Part shown: positions 1 to 7,845 of the stretch, one piece after another
How positions within the stretch are numbered: position 1 is the first letter of the stretch
How the letters are laid out: the number at the start of each line of letters is the position of its first letter
Assembly (NCBI GenBank): GCA_947564305.1
Contig: CANOBT010000019.1
Coordinates: 1-57,057, forward strand
DNA: 57,057 bases
Direction of reading: 5' to 3'
From: an uncultured Lachnospiraceae bacterium
GTDB taxonomy: Bacteria; Bacillota_A; Clostridia; Lachnospirales; Lachnospiraceae
Translations under genes and position numbers: made by a program
The notes under the pieces: generated by a model
The model's input: the letters and a program-made list of their open reading frames with translations, nothing else
What the model was told of the DNA's origin: nothing
The model's database searches: none

Positions 1-1
1 G

Positions 2-1639
2 CCTGCGGCGGGGGGATTGAGAGGCGAGAATGATACGGTGGTACGTTCCAGAATGCAGATTCTTGTGAATCTGTTCCGTGAAAAATCCACTTCACTCCAA
101 GACATCCGCAAAGATACGCAGGACAGCTTTAAAGCCACAGATATCAAGGATTTGAATGAGACTTTAAAGAATATTGCTAATCTGAATACCACCATCAAGA
201 ACAGCCAGATTCTTGGAAATCCTGCACTGGAGCTGATGGATGAGAGGAACCTGCTGTTGGATGAACTTTCCAGCTATCTTCCGATTGATGTAAAATACAG
301 TCAGCAGCATATCGGAGAAGGTTATACCGTACAGGTTCTGGATGTTACCTTTACGGATACAGATGGCAAGAAGCATTTCCTGGTTTCCGACGGACGTTCC
401 GGAAAATTCAGCACAGATATTTCCCGGGCACCGGATGGAAACGGTCCAATCACCCTGACTCTGACCGACGCGGAAGGATATACGAATGAAATCACAGATA
501 AGATTGGCGGAGGTACTTTAAAGGGAAGCCTTGATTTCATGAATAAATCCGGGGATTTCGATGATCCGCCGTCAGATTTTAAGGGAATCGGATATTATGA
601 GAAGGTGCTTGATTCGCTGGTAAATAAGTTCGCAACAGAGTTTAATAATGCGAATAAGGCTATAAAGACTGATGCGGACGGGAATCCGATTAAGAAGCAG
701 CTAAAGATAAAAGGAGCGGATAACAAAGAATATTCGGTATATAAGGATAAAAATGATACAAACAATCCTCCCACACAAATTTATCAGGGTGAGGACGGTC
801 AGTATTATGACAATGTTACTACAGCTCCTACACTTTCCACTCCTCAACCCAATTCTAATGATTTAACACCTATATATGAGCAGAAGGTTGATGCAAATAA
901 GAATCCGGTATATGCCCAGAAAGTAATAGAAGAGAAGAAAACAGTAGACGGCAAAGAAGTTGTTGTTAATAAATATCTTGTGTTCAAGGATACAGCCGGT
1001 GGCGAAGTATATCAAGATGCAAAGGGAAATTATTTTACAAAGGATGCTAACGGGGAATTCGTGGCGGCTCCAACAGATCTTGACACGACAACCTTAACAA
1101 AGGAATATGATCAGGATAATCCTGTATATGAATACGAAACCGAAGACCGCCCTCTGTTCGAGACAAAAGACGGAAGCACAGAATTTACTGCCAGCAACAT
1201 CAAAATCGCAGAAAAATGGATGAACGGTGAATATGACGGCGGAATGGGAATCGTAAATACGAACAATCTGGTAAACGATAAGATTGGTTCTTCAGCGAAT
1301 GAAAATATCCTGAATATGATTGATATGCTTTCAAAGGATTTCGAATTTACTGTAGGTGACGACCAATTTTATAAAGGAAGCTTTTTCAGTTGTTTTGCGA
1401 ACATTGAGTCAACACTTGCTATAGATATTTCGTCCTCTACAGTTATGTTGGATAACCAGATTACAGTCCTGAATCAGACAGCAAATTCCAGAGACGCAAT
1501 CTCCGGAGTACAGCTTGACGAGGAGGGTATGAATCTATTGCATTATAACCAGTCGTACAGCGCTGCTGCCAGATTAATGACAACTCTGGATGAGATGTTG
1601 GATAAATTAATCAACGGCACAGGTGTAGTTGGTAGATAA
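2..1639 (+). CDS. flgK: Flagellar hook-associated protein 1 FlgK, 3' part
   Basis: FlgK is the first hook-filament junction protein. It is exported by the flagellar type III apparatus and assembled at the distal end of the hook. The reading frame is open to the left edge, so the N-terminal coiled-coil domain lies outside the window. The visible part starts with helical FlgK sequence (IANLNTTIKN, then LMDERNLLLDELS). The last about 45 residues are the typical C-terminal D0/D1 helix (DEEGMNLLHYNQSYSAAARL, then MTTLDEMLDKLIN). Between roughly residues 240 and 400 sits a long Tyr/Lys/Asp-rich insertion that looks like a species-variable exposed domain. flgL follows 15 nt downstream with its own GGAGG, so the two are probably cotranscribed. 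Identity is firm from the C-terminus and the flgL neighbour. Confidence 0.93.
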   Translation, partial: PAAGGLRGENDTVVRSRMQILVNLFREKSTSLQDIRKDTQDSFKATDIKDLNETLKNIANLNTTIKNSQILGNPALELMDERNLLLDELSSYLPIDVKYSQQHIGEGYTVQVLDVTFTDTDGKKHFLVSDGRSGKFSTDISRAPDGNGPITLTLTDAEGYTNEITDKIGGGTLKGSLDFMNKSGDFDDPPSDFKGIGYYEKVLDSLVNKFATEFNNANKAIKTDADGNPIKKQLKIKGADNKEYSVYKDKNDTNNPPTQIYQGEDGQYYDNVTTAPTLSTPQPNSNDLTPIYEQKVDANKNPVYAQKVIEEKKTVDGKEVVVNKYLVFKDTAGGEVYQDAKGNYFTKDANGEFVAAPTDLDTTTLTKEYDQDNPVYEYETEDRPLFETKDGSTEFTASNIKIAEKWMNGEYDGGMGIVNTNNLVNDKIGSSANENILNMIDMLSKDFEFTVGDDQFYKGSFFSCFANIESTLAIDISSSTVMLDNQITVLNQTANSRDAISGVQLDEEGMNLLHYNQSYSAAARLMTTLDEMLDKLINGTGVVGR

Positions 1640-1654
1640 CAGGAGGATTTATAA

Positions 1655-2668
1655 ATGAGAATTACAACGAATGCTATTTTAAGAAATTATAATAAAAATC
1701 TTGCTACTGCCATGTCCAATCTGGCTACCATGAGAAACCGGGTCATGACAGAACGGAAATATAATGCTTCGTCTGAAGCGCCTTCCAGTGCACTGCGTGC
1801 TACGACGTTGGAAAGAAGATATTCGAAAAACGAGGATTACCTGAATACGGTAAAAGACATCCAGTCCCATCAGAACGCGCAGGAAGATGCTGCAATGCAG
1901 ATCAGCAAGATTGCACTTGTTCAGGCAAAACAGTATGGTATTGAGGGAATGAACGGTACAAACCATTCAATGTCTACACGTCAGACTTATGCAGACGCAT
2001 GGCGCGGCGCACAGGAGAGTATACTGCTTTCCCTGAATGCAACCTATGGAGATGAATTCGTCTTCGGCGGAAGTGATGCGAAAAAAACCCCCTTTACTTT
2101 GGAAGGCGAGGGTGCAAATCAGGTATTGAAATATCGGGACGTTGATGTGACAAATGGTGATATCTTTAAATTAACTGAGCTGTCTAATGACACGCATTAT
2201 ATTGACCTTGGATTTGGTCTTGAAGTTAACGGTGAGTCACAATATGACATTGATGCTGCCAGCGCTTTTAATACTTCTCTTCCAGGTATCAATTTGGTAG
2301 GATATGGTAAGGATGAAGACGGCGATCCTAAAAATATGATCATCCTTGCCGGCATGATTGCAGAGGAACTGGAAAAAGAGGATTTTGATGAAGAAAGATA
2401 CAGGGAGCTTGTAGGTAAATTTGAGGACGGCCGAAATAATCTTCTTTCAGAAGTTACTATACTCGGAACTCAGACAGAGTTCCTGACGACCACAGAGGAA
2501 AGACTGGAAAACAATAAGATTCAGATAGCCGAAGATTATGAGAATGTCGTAAATGTAGATATGGCTGAAGCTATCATGGACTTTTCCTGGGCACAGTATG
2601 TATATAACGCTTCCTTGAAAGTAGGAAACAGTATTTTGACACCTTCATTTATTGATTATATGCGTTAA
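1655..2668 (+). CDS. flgL: Flagellar hook-associated protein 3 FlgL
   Basis: FlgL is the second junction protein between hook and filament. It is a flagellin-like secreted protein of 337 residues, within the usual range. The N-terminus starts MRITTNAILRNYNKNLATAM and continues with flagellin-type helices containing the SSEAPSSALRAT stretch. A hydrophilic middle section carries FGGSDAKKTPF, and the C-terminal helix (ENVVNVDMAEAIMDFSWAQY, then VYNASLKVGNSIL) closes the coiled coil. The start is supported by AGGAGG about 7 nt upstream of the ATG. Order flgK-flgL-DUF6470-fliW-csrA is the conserved Firmicutes arrangement, so FlgL is probably transcribed with flgK. No signal peptide is present, as expected for a flagellar type III substrate. 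Confidence 0.95.
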   Translation: MRITTNAILRNYNKNLATAMSNLATMRNRVMTERKYNASSEAPSSALRATTLERRYSKNEDYLNTVKDIQSHQNAQEDAAMQISKIALVQAKQYGIEGMNGTNHSMSTRQTYADAWRGAQESILLSLNATYGDEFVFGGSDAKKTPFTLEGEGANQVLKYRDVDVTNGDIFKLTELSNDTHYIDLGFGLEVNGESQYDIDAASAFNTSLPGINLVGYGKDEDGDPKNMIILAGMIAEELEKEDFDEERYRELVGKFEDGRNNLLSEVTILGTQTEFLTTTEERLENNKIQIAEDYENVVNVDMAEAIMDFSWAQYVYNASLKVGNSILTPSFIDYMR

Positions 2669-2701
2669 TAAAAAATAAAAAGAGAGAAGGGAGGAAATTT
2701 C

Positions 2702-3307
2702 ATGGATCAACTCATTCAGATTACAACGGTTCCTATTCAATATGAGTTAAAGGTGAACAATGCGCGTTTAGAGTATTCACGTTCCAGCGCGGAATTGGAG
2801 ATTCATAAAAATGAAGGCGGACTATCAATCAAAAGCCGTCCTGTCAAATTAAACCTGAATTCATTTAATGCAAGGAACTCTGTTGTTCCTACCACGGCAA
2901 CCAGTGTAAAACAGGCGGCCTCCAAGGGACAGCAGGCAGCTTACAGTGCAACCGCACAGATGGTACAGGAAGGACAGCTTCTGTTGAAAGCAGATATCGG
3001 TCAGGATGCAATCGGTCAGATTCTTCAGCAGAGAACGGCTCAGCCTACCGGAGAATTCCAGCTCGGGTTTACTCCGTCCGCACCAGTGGATATCGAGTAT
3101 GAAGCTCCGGATTTGACAATCAATTATGAGATGGATAAACTGAATTTTGATTTGAAGGTGGCTAACGGTAATTTCGAATTCATCCCAGGTAATATTGAAA
3201 TGTCAATCACCCAGCGTCCGCAGGTATTGATTGAATATGTAGGCGGTCCTATTTATGTACCGAAGAGCGCAAATCCAGATTATGAACCATTAGATGTAAG
3301 GGCTTGA
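2702..3307 (+). CDS. DUF6470 family protein (YviE-like) of the flagellar cluster
   Basis: A 201-residue protein beginning MDQLIQITTVPIQYELKVNN. It matches the DUF6470 family, whose Bacillus member YviE sits in the same place between flgL and fliW. Visible features are a Lys/Asn-rich N-terminal half, an Ala/Gln-rich helix (about residues 55-105), and a C-terminal part with alternating hydrophobic residues ending in IEYVGGPIYVPKSANPDYEP. There is no signal peptide and no transmembrane segment. The function is not established; position suggests a role in late flagellar assembly or its control. The stop codon lies inside a perfect 10-bp stem that precedes the fliW ribosome binding site. The ATG follows GGGAGG by 8 nt. 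Confidence 0.85.
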   Translation: MDQLIQITTVPIQYELKVNNARLEYSRSSAELEIHKNEGGLSIKSRPVKLNLNSFNARNSVVPTTATSVKQAASKGQQAAYSATAQMVQEGQLLLKADIGQDAIGQILQQRTAQPTGEFQLGFTPSAPVDIEYEAPDLTINYEMDKLNFDLKVANGNFEFIPGNIEMSITQRPQVLIEYVGGPIYVPKSANPDYEPLDVRA

Positions 3308-3326
3308 TATAAGCCCTTACTTTTAT
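3296..3326 (+). terminator. Perfect 10-bp stem-loop spanning the DUF6470 stop, before fliW
   Basis: GTAAGGGCTT (3296-3305) pairs perfectly with AAGCCCTTAC (3311-3320) around a 5-nt loop and is followed by CTTTTAT-like sequence. It could act as a weak intrinsic terminator, an RNA-stability element, or a regulatory structure just ahead of the fliW ribosome binding site (GGAGG at 3331-3335). Pairing is seen directly; the role is inferred. Confidence 0.55.
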
Positions 3327-3336
3327 ATCAGGAGGT

Positions 3337-3789
3337 ATGGTAAAATTGGAAATCAACGCAAACTATTTTGGGCAAATTTCATATGAAAAACAGGAATCCA
3401 TCCACATTATCAATGGATTGATTGGTTTTGAATCTTATACAGAATATCTTCCTATCCCCTTTCACGAAGATAATGATTCTTTAATCTCTCTGCAAAGCCT
3501 GGAGGATGAAACACTTTCTTTTATACTGATGAATCCTTTTGGAATATATCCGGATTACGCCCCGTCTCTTTCCAAGCAGGACATGGAAGAACTGAAAGCA
3601 GAATCTCCTGAAGATATTTCCTTCTATGTAATCAGTGTTATCCGTGATTCTGTGGCGGACTCGACAGTAAACTTAAAAGCTCCTCTCATTGTCAATGCAT
3701 TGAACCGGCAGGCAAAACAAGTTATCCTGGATCAGTCAGACTATACATTCCGGCATGCACTTGGTGACATCATGAAGGAGGAACGGTAA
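3337..3789 (+). CDS. fliW: Flagellar assembly factor FliW
   Basis: FliW binds flagellin in the cytoplasm and, when flagellin is exported, binds and inhibits CsrA, so linking flagellin synthesis to secretion. The protein shows the FliW signature: NANYFGQISYEKQESIHI, GLIGFESYTEYLPIP, then FILMNPFGIYPDYAPSL and a C-terminal LKAPLIVNALNRQAKQVIL. About 150 residues is family length. The start is ambiguous: the ATG at 3337 lies 1 nt after GGAGG (3331-3335), too close. The in-frame TTG at 3346 is 10 nt downstream, and from it the protein starts (M)EINANYFG, which fits homologues better. csrA starts 1 nt after the fliW stop, so the two partners are translationally linked. Confidence 0.93.
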   Translation: MVKLEINANYFGQISYEKQESIHIINGLIGFESYTEYLPIPFHEDNDSLISLQSLEDETLSFILMNPFGIYPDYAPSLSKQDMEELKAESPEDISFYVISVIRDSVADSTVNLKAPLIVNALNRQAKQVILDQSDYTFRHALGDIMKEER

Positions 3790-3790
3790 T

Positions 3791-4012
3791 ATGCTCATAC
3801 TACAACGCAGAAAAGGACAATCCCTTTCTATCAATGACAATATCACTTTAACCATCGTCGACACCGGAGCTGACTGGGTCAAGCTTGCAATAGATGCCCC
3901 GAAAGAAATTCCGGTTCTCCGAACGGAATTACGGGAAGTAGCAGCTGAGAACCAGGCGGCTTCTAAAACAGTTTCCATGCAGGTGCTCGACAAAATCCTG
4001 AAACAGAAATAA
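3791..4012 (+). CDS. csrA: Carbon storage regulator CsrA
   Basis: CsrA is a small dimeric RNA-binding protein that recognises GGA motifs in leaders and blocks translation; in Firmicutes with FliW its main known target is flagellin mRNA. The sequence starts MLILQRRKGQSLSINDNI, followed by ITLTIVDTGADWVKLAIDAP and the conserved IPVLRTEL segment carrying the RNA-contacting Arg. At 73 residues it has the usual length plus a short Gln/Lys tail. It follows fliW by 1 nt, with AAGGAGG inside the 3' end of fliW (3776-3782) as ribosome binding site. It is the last gene of the flagellar run; hairpins at 4022-4042 and 4091-4158 follow. Confidence 0.95.
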   Translation: MLILQRRKGQSLSINDNITLTIVDTGADWVKLAIDAPKEIPVLRTELREVAAENQAASKTVSMQVLDKILKQK

Positions 4013-4021
4013 AAAGTAAAC

Positions 4022-4042
4022 GCAGAGCCTGACAGGCTCTGC
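4022..4042. terminator. 9-bp perfect hairpin after csrA
   Basis: GCAGAGCCT and AGGCTCTGC pair around GAC. No T-run follows on the plus strand (ATAAAGG). On the minus strand GTTTACTTTTTA follows, so a minus-strand terminator is also possible, although no minus-strand gene is apparent here. Confidence 0.5.
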
Positions 4043-4090
4043 ATAAAGGTTACAAAAAATACTCCAGGATTCCCATAAATTTTGGTCAAT

Positions 4091-4162
4091 AAAATCAACG
4101 GACAGCTTCTGCAGATTTGCACGAAACACGCAGTTTTGAAGCAGTTCGTTGATTTTTTTATA
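4091..4162 (+). terminator. Long two-tier hairpin with T-run downstream of csrA
   Basis: AAAATCAACG (4091-4100) pairs perfectly with CGTTGATTTT (4147-4156), and a second tier GCTTC/GAAGC forms inside. The 3' arm runs into TTTTTTT and then ATAAA. It fits an unusually long intrinsic terminator for the flagellar run, or the end of a small structured RNA. The stretch 4163-4301 otherwise shows nothing I can name. Confidence 0.5.
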
Positions 4163-4301
4163 AATACAAATATCGTCTGATGCCGTCCCATGTCGAAAAC
4201 CGTCATCATGATTTTATTGAATGCATCTTTTGAAAGTGTTACACTAATTATAACAGCGGGATTTACTTTTGGCTGCCTTAAATCAGGAGGAACGATCAAT
4301 A

Positions 4302-5033
4302 ATGATGCACAACATTGATATCAATAAAATGAACCGGCTAATGGAGGAAAATAACGATACAAAGCAGATTATCAGTCAATTGCTGGAAAATCATCATACT
4401 ACGGTATCAACCATTGCACATGAAATCCGCAATCCATTGACTCTGGTATCCTCTGCTCTTCAGATGATACAGATTCAACATCCTGAAACGAAGGATTTTT
4501 CACATTGGAAGCAGACAATGGATGACATCGAATTTATGCGGCAGCTCTTAGATGAACTTTCTACCTTTAACAATGGAGACACTTTGCATTATTCCGTATT
4601 CTCTATTGAGAATCTGCTGAAGAATATTGCGATATCGTTTGCCATTTCTTTGGATGAAAGAGATTCTGACATCGAATTTTCCTCCTCAATTCCTGATGGT
4701 CTTGGCAAATTTACCGGTGACAAGATCAAGCTTGAAGAAGTTCTCCTGAATCTCCTGCGCAATGCAGAGGAGGCCGTTGAAAGCAATGGGACCATTCTTC
4801 TTTCTGCAGCCCGTAAGAAAGATATTATGACGATTCAGGTAAAAGATAATGGCTGCGGAATTCCGGAAGAATATATGGAATCTATTTTTGAACCTTTCAA
4901 AACATATAAAAAAGAAGGGACCGGCCTTGGTCTCTCCCTTTCAAAGCGTATTATTGAAGCACATGGCGGATCAATTTCTGTTATTTCCAAGAAGGGGCAG
5001 GGAACTGTTTTTACGATAAAACTTACTCAATAG
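4302..5033 (+). CDS. Soluble sensor histidine kinase
   Basis: A 243-residue kinase lacking transmembrane segments and any recognisable sensory domain. After a short coiled-coil-like N-terminus it has the H-box HEIRNPL (His about 40), the DHp second helix, then the ATPase domain with N-box NLLRNAEEA, G1 box DNGCGIP, F-box FEPF and G2 box GTGLGLSL. This layout resembles the catalytic cores of sporulation-type (KinA/B-like) kinases, so it may feed a phosphorelay. No response regulator is adjacent. I chose ATG 4302 because CAGGAGGA ends about 11 nt upstream; a longer in-frame TTG reading at 4269 would start before this ribosome binding site. It ends 4 nt from the convergent rhomboid gene, leaving no space for a terminator. 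Confidence 0.88.
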   Translation: MMHNIDINKMNRLMEENNDTKQIISQLLENHHTTVSTIAHEIRNPLTLVSSALQMIQIQHPETKDFSHWKQTMDDIEFMRQLLDELSTFNNGDTLHYSVFSIENLLKNIAISFAISLDERDSDIEFSSSIPDGLGKFTGDKIKLEEVLLNLLRNAEEAVESNGTILLSAARKKDIMTIQVKDNGCGIPEEYMESIFEPFKTYKKEGTGLGLSLSKRIIEAHGGSISVISKKGQGTVFTIKLTQ

Positions 5034-5037
5034 CTGT

Positions 5038-5646
5038 TCAGAACTCCACTCCCGTTTTGCCTTTTGCCACCCCCAGAAAAATTTCAAGAATAAACCCGCA
5101 GGCCAGTCCGCCAATGTGTGCCGCATTGTCAACTCCTGCAGTAGTCAGGCCAAAATATAGACTTAACCCGACAAGGACAGCCAGCTTCTTTTTGTTTAAC
5201 TGCCCTATGCGTCCTTTATTTCGGATGACTGCACATAGAAGAGCTCCCATCAGACCGAATACCGCTCCTGAAGCTCCCGCAGAGATAGCAGTATCTCTAT
5301 ATGCTATGTTCAGCAGCAGAGAACAGATATTACCTCCAATCCCGCTCAGGAAATAAATCACAAGAAAACGAATTTTTCCGATTTCCGGCTCCAGATTCCA
5401 TCCAAGAGCACCAAGCATGACCATATTATTTAACAAATGGTCAATTCCAAAGTGAAGGAATATACTGCTCAAAAGACGGTAATATTCATGCCCCTCTACC
5501 ACATAAGGCTCATACATAGCCCCATACCGCAGCATAAATGCTGCATCTTCTGATTTTCCCAACAGCATAAAAATTGCAAACACAACAATATTCGCGGTTA
5601 TCAGTCCTATCGTACAAACGGCTTTCTGTTCTCTGTCTGATTTCAA
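5038..5646 (-). CDS. Rhomboid family intramembrane serine protease
   Basis: Rhomboids cleave transmembrane helices inside the lipid bilayer. The 202-residue protein has about six hydrophobic segments and all family landmarks. These are HLLNN (His 70, Asn 74) in the second helix, the catalytic Ser 126 in GASGAVFG, and His 177 in NAAHIGG. The typical GWNLEPEIG segment and a Gly-rich helix (LSGIGGNICSLLL) are also present. It is the compact bacterial form with no extra domains. A GGGGG sequence lies about 13 nt before the ATG. Substrate is unknown. The 3' end nearly abuts the kinase gene on the other strand. Confidence 0.92.
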   Translation of the reverse strand: MKSDREQKAVCTIGLITANIVVFAIFMLLGKSEDAAFMLRYGAMYEPYVVEGHEYYRLLSSIFLHFGIDHLLNNMVMLGALGWNLEPEIGKIRFLVIYFLSGIGGNICSLLLNIAYRDTAISAGASGAVFGLMGALLCAVIRNKGRIGQLNKKKLAVLVGLSLYFGLTTAGVDNAAHIGGLACGFILEIFLGVAKGKTGVEF

Positions 5647-5743
5647 AAAGAGTTCCCCCTTTTCTCTCTATTGGAAGCTTATGACAGCTTTCTAAAATAT
5701 GTTTCTTTGCATTCGGATGATATCGCTATCATTATAATCCGTT

Positions 5744-6715
5744 TTATTCCTCATGTCCATCCGTTTCTAAAATCAAATCGTCCCAACTCCCCCAGCGTTT
5801 CCTGCGTATACCATTCGCCGCTTTCCTCCATGACTTCCACCAACCACCTTTTTCCCGTATTGTATCTGCGGTCTGCGTTGGTTCATATTTCGCATATACC
5901 GTACTGTCCTGTTTCTTTTCATGTGTATCCTCCTCTTCTGTCACATAAAATATATTTCCGATTCCTTTACTTTCACTCTGATTCTCATGGTAATCCTCAT
6001 TTCTCCCATAAATTGTATAATCTTCAGAATGATGCTCCCCTTGATCTATATTCTGATTTTCAGATATCGCCCTGTTTTCTTTTTGTATATTTTCTTTATA
6101 TATGTCTTGTTTTTGTCTGCCCTCGCTTTTACGATATTCGTTTCCGCCTTTTTCTTTTGGATTTCTTTTTCTTTCCTTCTCATGGGACTTATACTCTTTC
6201 ATAATCAGTTCAAGGTCGTAATGTTCCTGAAGGGTTGCCTTATGCAGTTCATACGCCAGAAAGATTCCCTCTGTATCTTCGTAATCCAGCATTCTGACAA
6301 AATACTCTGTCAGTTCATGGAACAGCCTGTACAAGTCTTCTTTCATATTCGGAAAATAGCAGAAAAACCATTTTCCATCCTTATAAAATATATATTCGGG
6401 CTTTAAAACCAGACAATTCGGATTCAGCATATACTTCTGAAGTATCTCTGTCACCTCCAGAATCCGGGTCACGATGTCCTGTATCTCCTGCTTTTTTATA
6501 CATGTATTTTCATACATCGATTTCATAGAAACCAGGCCGCTAATCTCATAAGTATATCTGGCCCTTCCTTCTACCTCACATCCGTCAACCTCTAAAATTC
6601 CCTCCAGATGGTTCTGCCGCAGCATTGGCATCTGGTAGTCCTCTTCATAGTGTTCCTCTTCATATATATGCAGGCAGAGCCTGTTCAATTTCGTCTCGAA
6701 TTCTGCACGCTGCAT
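5744..6715 (-). CDS. DUF6382-type protein of the Tad pilus locus
   Basis: The last gene of the Tad operon, 323 residues. The N-terminal about 190 residues (MQRAEFETKLNRLCLHIYEE onward, with GILEVDG, YTYEISGLVSM and LKPEYIFYKDGKWFFCYFP) match DUF6382, a clostridial family related in pattern to kinase-like pseudo-enzymes and often found in Tad loci. The remainder is highly charged and low-complexity (Lys/Glu/Asn/Gln-rich). Relatives commonly end in an FHA domain; none is visible here, so this looks like a form without FHA. AGGAGG lies about 9 nt before the ATG. It follows a TadE-like gene by 18 nt. Function is unknown; association suggests regulation or assembly of the pilus. Confidence 0.75.
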   Translation of the reverse strand: MQRAEFETKLNRLCLHIYEEEHYEEDYQMPMLRQNHLEGILEVDGCEVEGRARYTYEISGLVSMKSMYENTCIKKQEIQDIVTRILEVTEILQKYMLNPNCLVLKPEYIFYKDGKWFFCYFPNMKEDLYRLFHELTEYFVRMLDYEDTEGIFLAYELHKATLQEHYDLELIMKEYKSHEKERKRNPKEKGGNEYRKSEGRQKQDIYKENIQKENRAISENQNIDQGEHHSEDYTIYGRNEDYHENQSESKGIGNIFYVTEEEDTHEKKQDSTVYAKYEPTQTADTIREKGGWWKSWRKAANGIRRKRWGSWDDLILETDGHEE

Positions 6716-6733
6716 GCCACAACACCTCCTAAA

Positions 6734-7249
6734 TCAGTCTGAGTCTGCAATTTCACTGCTGCTAATCATATCCGCCGCCTCACCACTGCTAATCTGTCCT
6801 GCGCTGCCTGCACTGTCCGTATCATCCGTTTTTTCCAGGCTTTTCAGCATACGTTTCCGCCGGACTGCCTTTTCGGGTTCCGCAACTGCCGCACGCTGAA
6901 GAACATGTATCTTCATCTTTCCTCTCTCTGCACACGCACTGATTTCTACCCATTTTTCTGACACATTGGCAAATACCTGAATTCCGGAGAAAAATACCAA
7001 TTTCCCTTGAATCCGTTCCTGATAAAGTTCTTCCAGCCCGACTTGTCCCTTTTTATCCGGCCTTCGTTCCATCTGTGCTCCTGTTACAGCAGTCTCACTT
7101 GCCGCCCCAATTAAAATATTTTTATCATGATAATAAAAGACCGTATATACAACGAGCAAAAACAGTAAAAGCACCATGGGAATCAAATACGACATCTCGA
7201 CTGTAATAACACCTCGGAAGCCTTTTCTTCCTCGACCTTCATTTTTCAT
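6734..7249 (-). CDS. TadE-like minor pseudopilin
   Basis: A 171-residue protein with a short Lys/Arg/Gly-rich leader, then RGVITVEMSYLIPMVLLLFL, the prepilin pattern: cleavage after Gly, Glu at +5, hydrophobic helix. This is typical for TadE/TadF pseudopilins processed by the locus peptidase (7268-7693). The extracytoplasmic part (about residues 45-125) has no recognisable domain. The C-terminus is Ser/Asp/Glu-rich and low complexity. GGAGG lies 5 nt before the ATG. The gene sits between the prepilin peptidase and the DUF6382 gene, with spacings under 20 nt. Confidence 0.8.
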   Translation of the reverse strand: MKNEGRGRKGFRGVITVEMSYLIPMVLLLFLLVVYTVFYYHDKNILIGAASETAVTGAQMERRPDKKGQVGLEELYQERIQGKLVFFSGIQVFANVSEKWVEISACAERGKMKIHVLQRAAVAEPEKAVRRKRMLKSLEKTDDTDSAGSAGQISSGEAADMISSSEIADSD

Positions 7250-7267
7250 TCTGCCCTCCGTCTGAAA

Positions 7268-7693
7268 TCATTTGAAAATAATCACAAATACATAAGAACC
7301 TACCAGAAATGGAATAAATGGAAGTGTTTTCTTCTTTTGAAAATCAAAGAATGCCAATAGTACCGTAGAACATCCTGCTGCCAGCAAAAAAGCAAGCATT
7401 AACAAAGCGAGCAGATTCCATAATCCTACGGAAATACCAAGAATAATAATTACAATGCTATCCCCGTATCCTAATGCTTCTCCGGTTAATTTACTGATCC
7501 ATAAAAATGCTGCCCCTACTGCCGCTCCTGCAAGGCTTAACATGAATGAAGGCGAAATTCCCAGAAACATCTGCAGTAACGCCACTACTATCCCCGCTGC
7601 CAGTAAACGGTCCGGCAGTCTCTGGGTTTTTATATCCAACGCTGATAAATAACATAAATATCCCATACAGCATAATGTACTCAATAATCTCAT
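7268..7693 (-). CDS. Prepilin peptidase (A24 family, CpaA/TadV-like)
   Basis: An aspartic protease of the inner membrane that removes the leader of Flp-type pilins and TadE-type pseudopilins. At 141 residues it is the short, peptidase-only form without the methylase domain. The two catalytic Asp regions are visible: DIKTQRLPD after the first helix (about residue 20) and GYGD (about residue 76) in the GxGD motif. The rest is hydrophobic, with about five membrane segments. Substrates in the same operon are the Flp-like protein (10132-10341) and the TadE-like proteins. Spacing to the next gene is 18 nt. Confidence 0.9.
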   Translation of the reverse strand: MRLLSTLCCMGYLCYLSALDIKTQRLPDRLLAAGIVVALLQMFLGISPSFMLSLAGAAVGAAFLWISKLTGEALGYGDSIVIIILGISVGLWNLLALLMLAFLLAAGCSTVLLAFFDFQKKKTLPFIPFLVGSYVFVIIFK

Positions 7694-7845
7694 TGATTTT
7701 TTCCTCTCAAACTTTCTTGTCTTATTACAATTTACTTATTACAATTTTCTGATCAACAACACCACAGTTGCATAAATCCTTCTGCCAAAAAGGCTGCGAA
7801 AGCGTTCTTCTGATTTTTATCCTTATATGTCCTGCACTCTATACA

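Noticed and set aside
3736..4299. Minus-strand open frame of 187 codons overlapping fliW, csrA and the intergenic region
   Set aside because: It is antisense to csrA and fliW, lacks a ribosome binding site and any family resemblance, and contains the hairpins listed.
5671..6406. Plus-strand open frames opposite the DUF6382 gene
   Set aside because: Composition is that of an antisense reading (Phe/Leu/Ile/Tyr-rich) and the coding sense lies on the minus strand, which has a good start and operon context.
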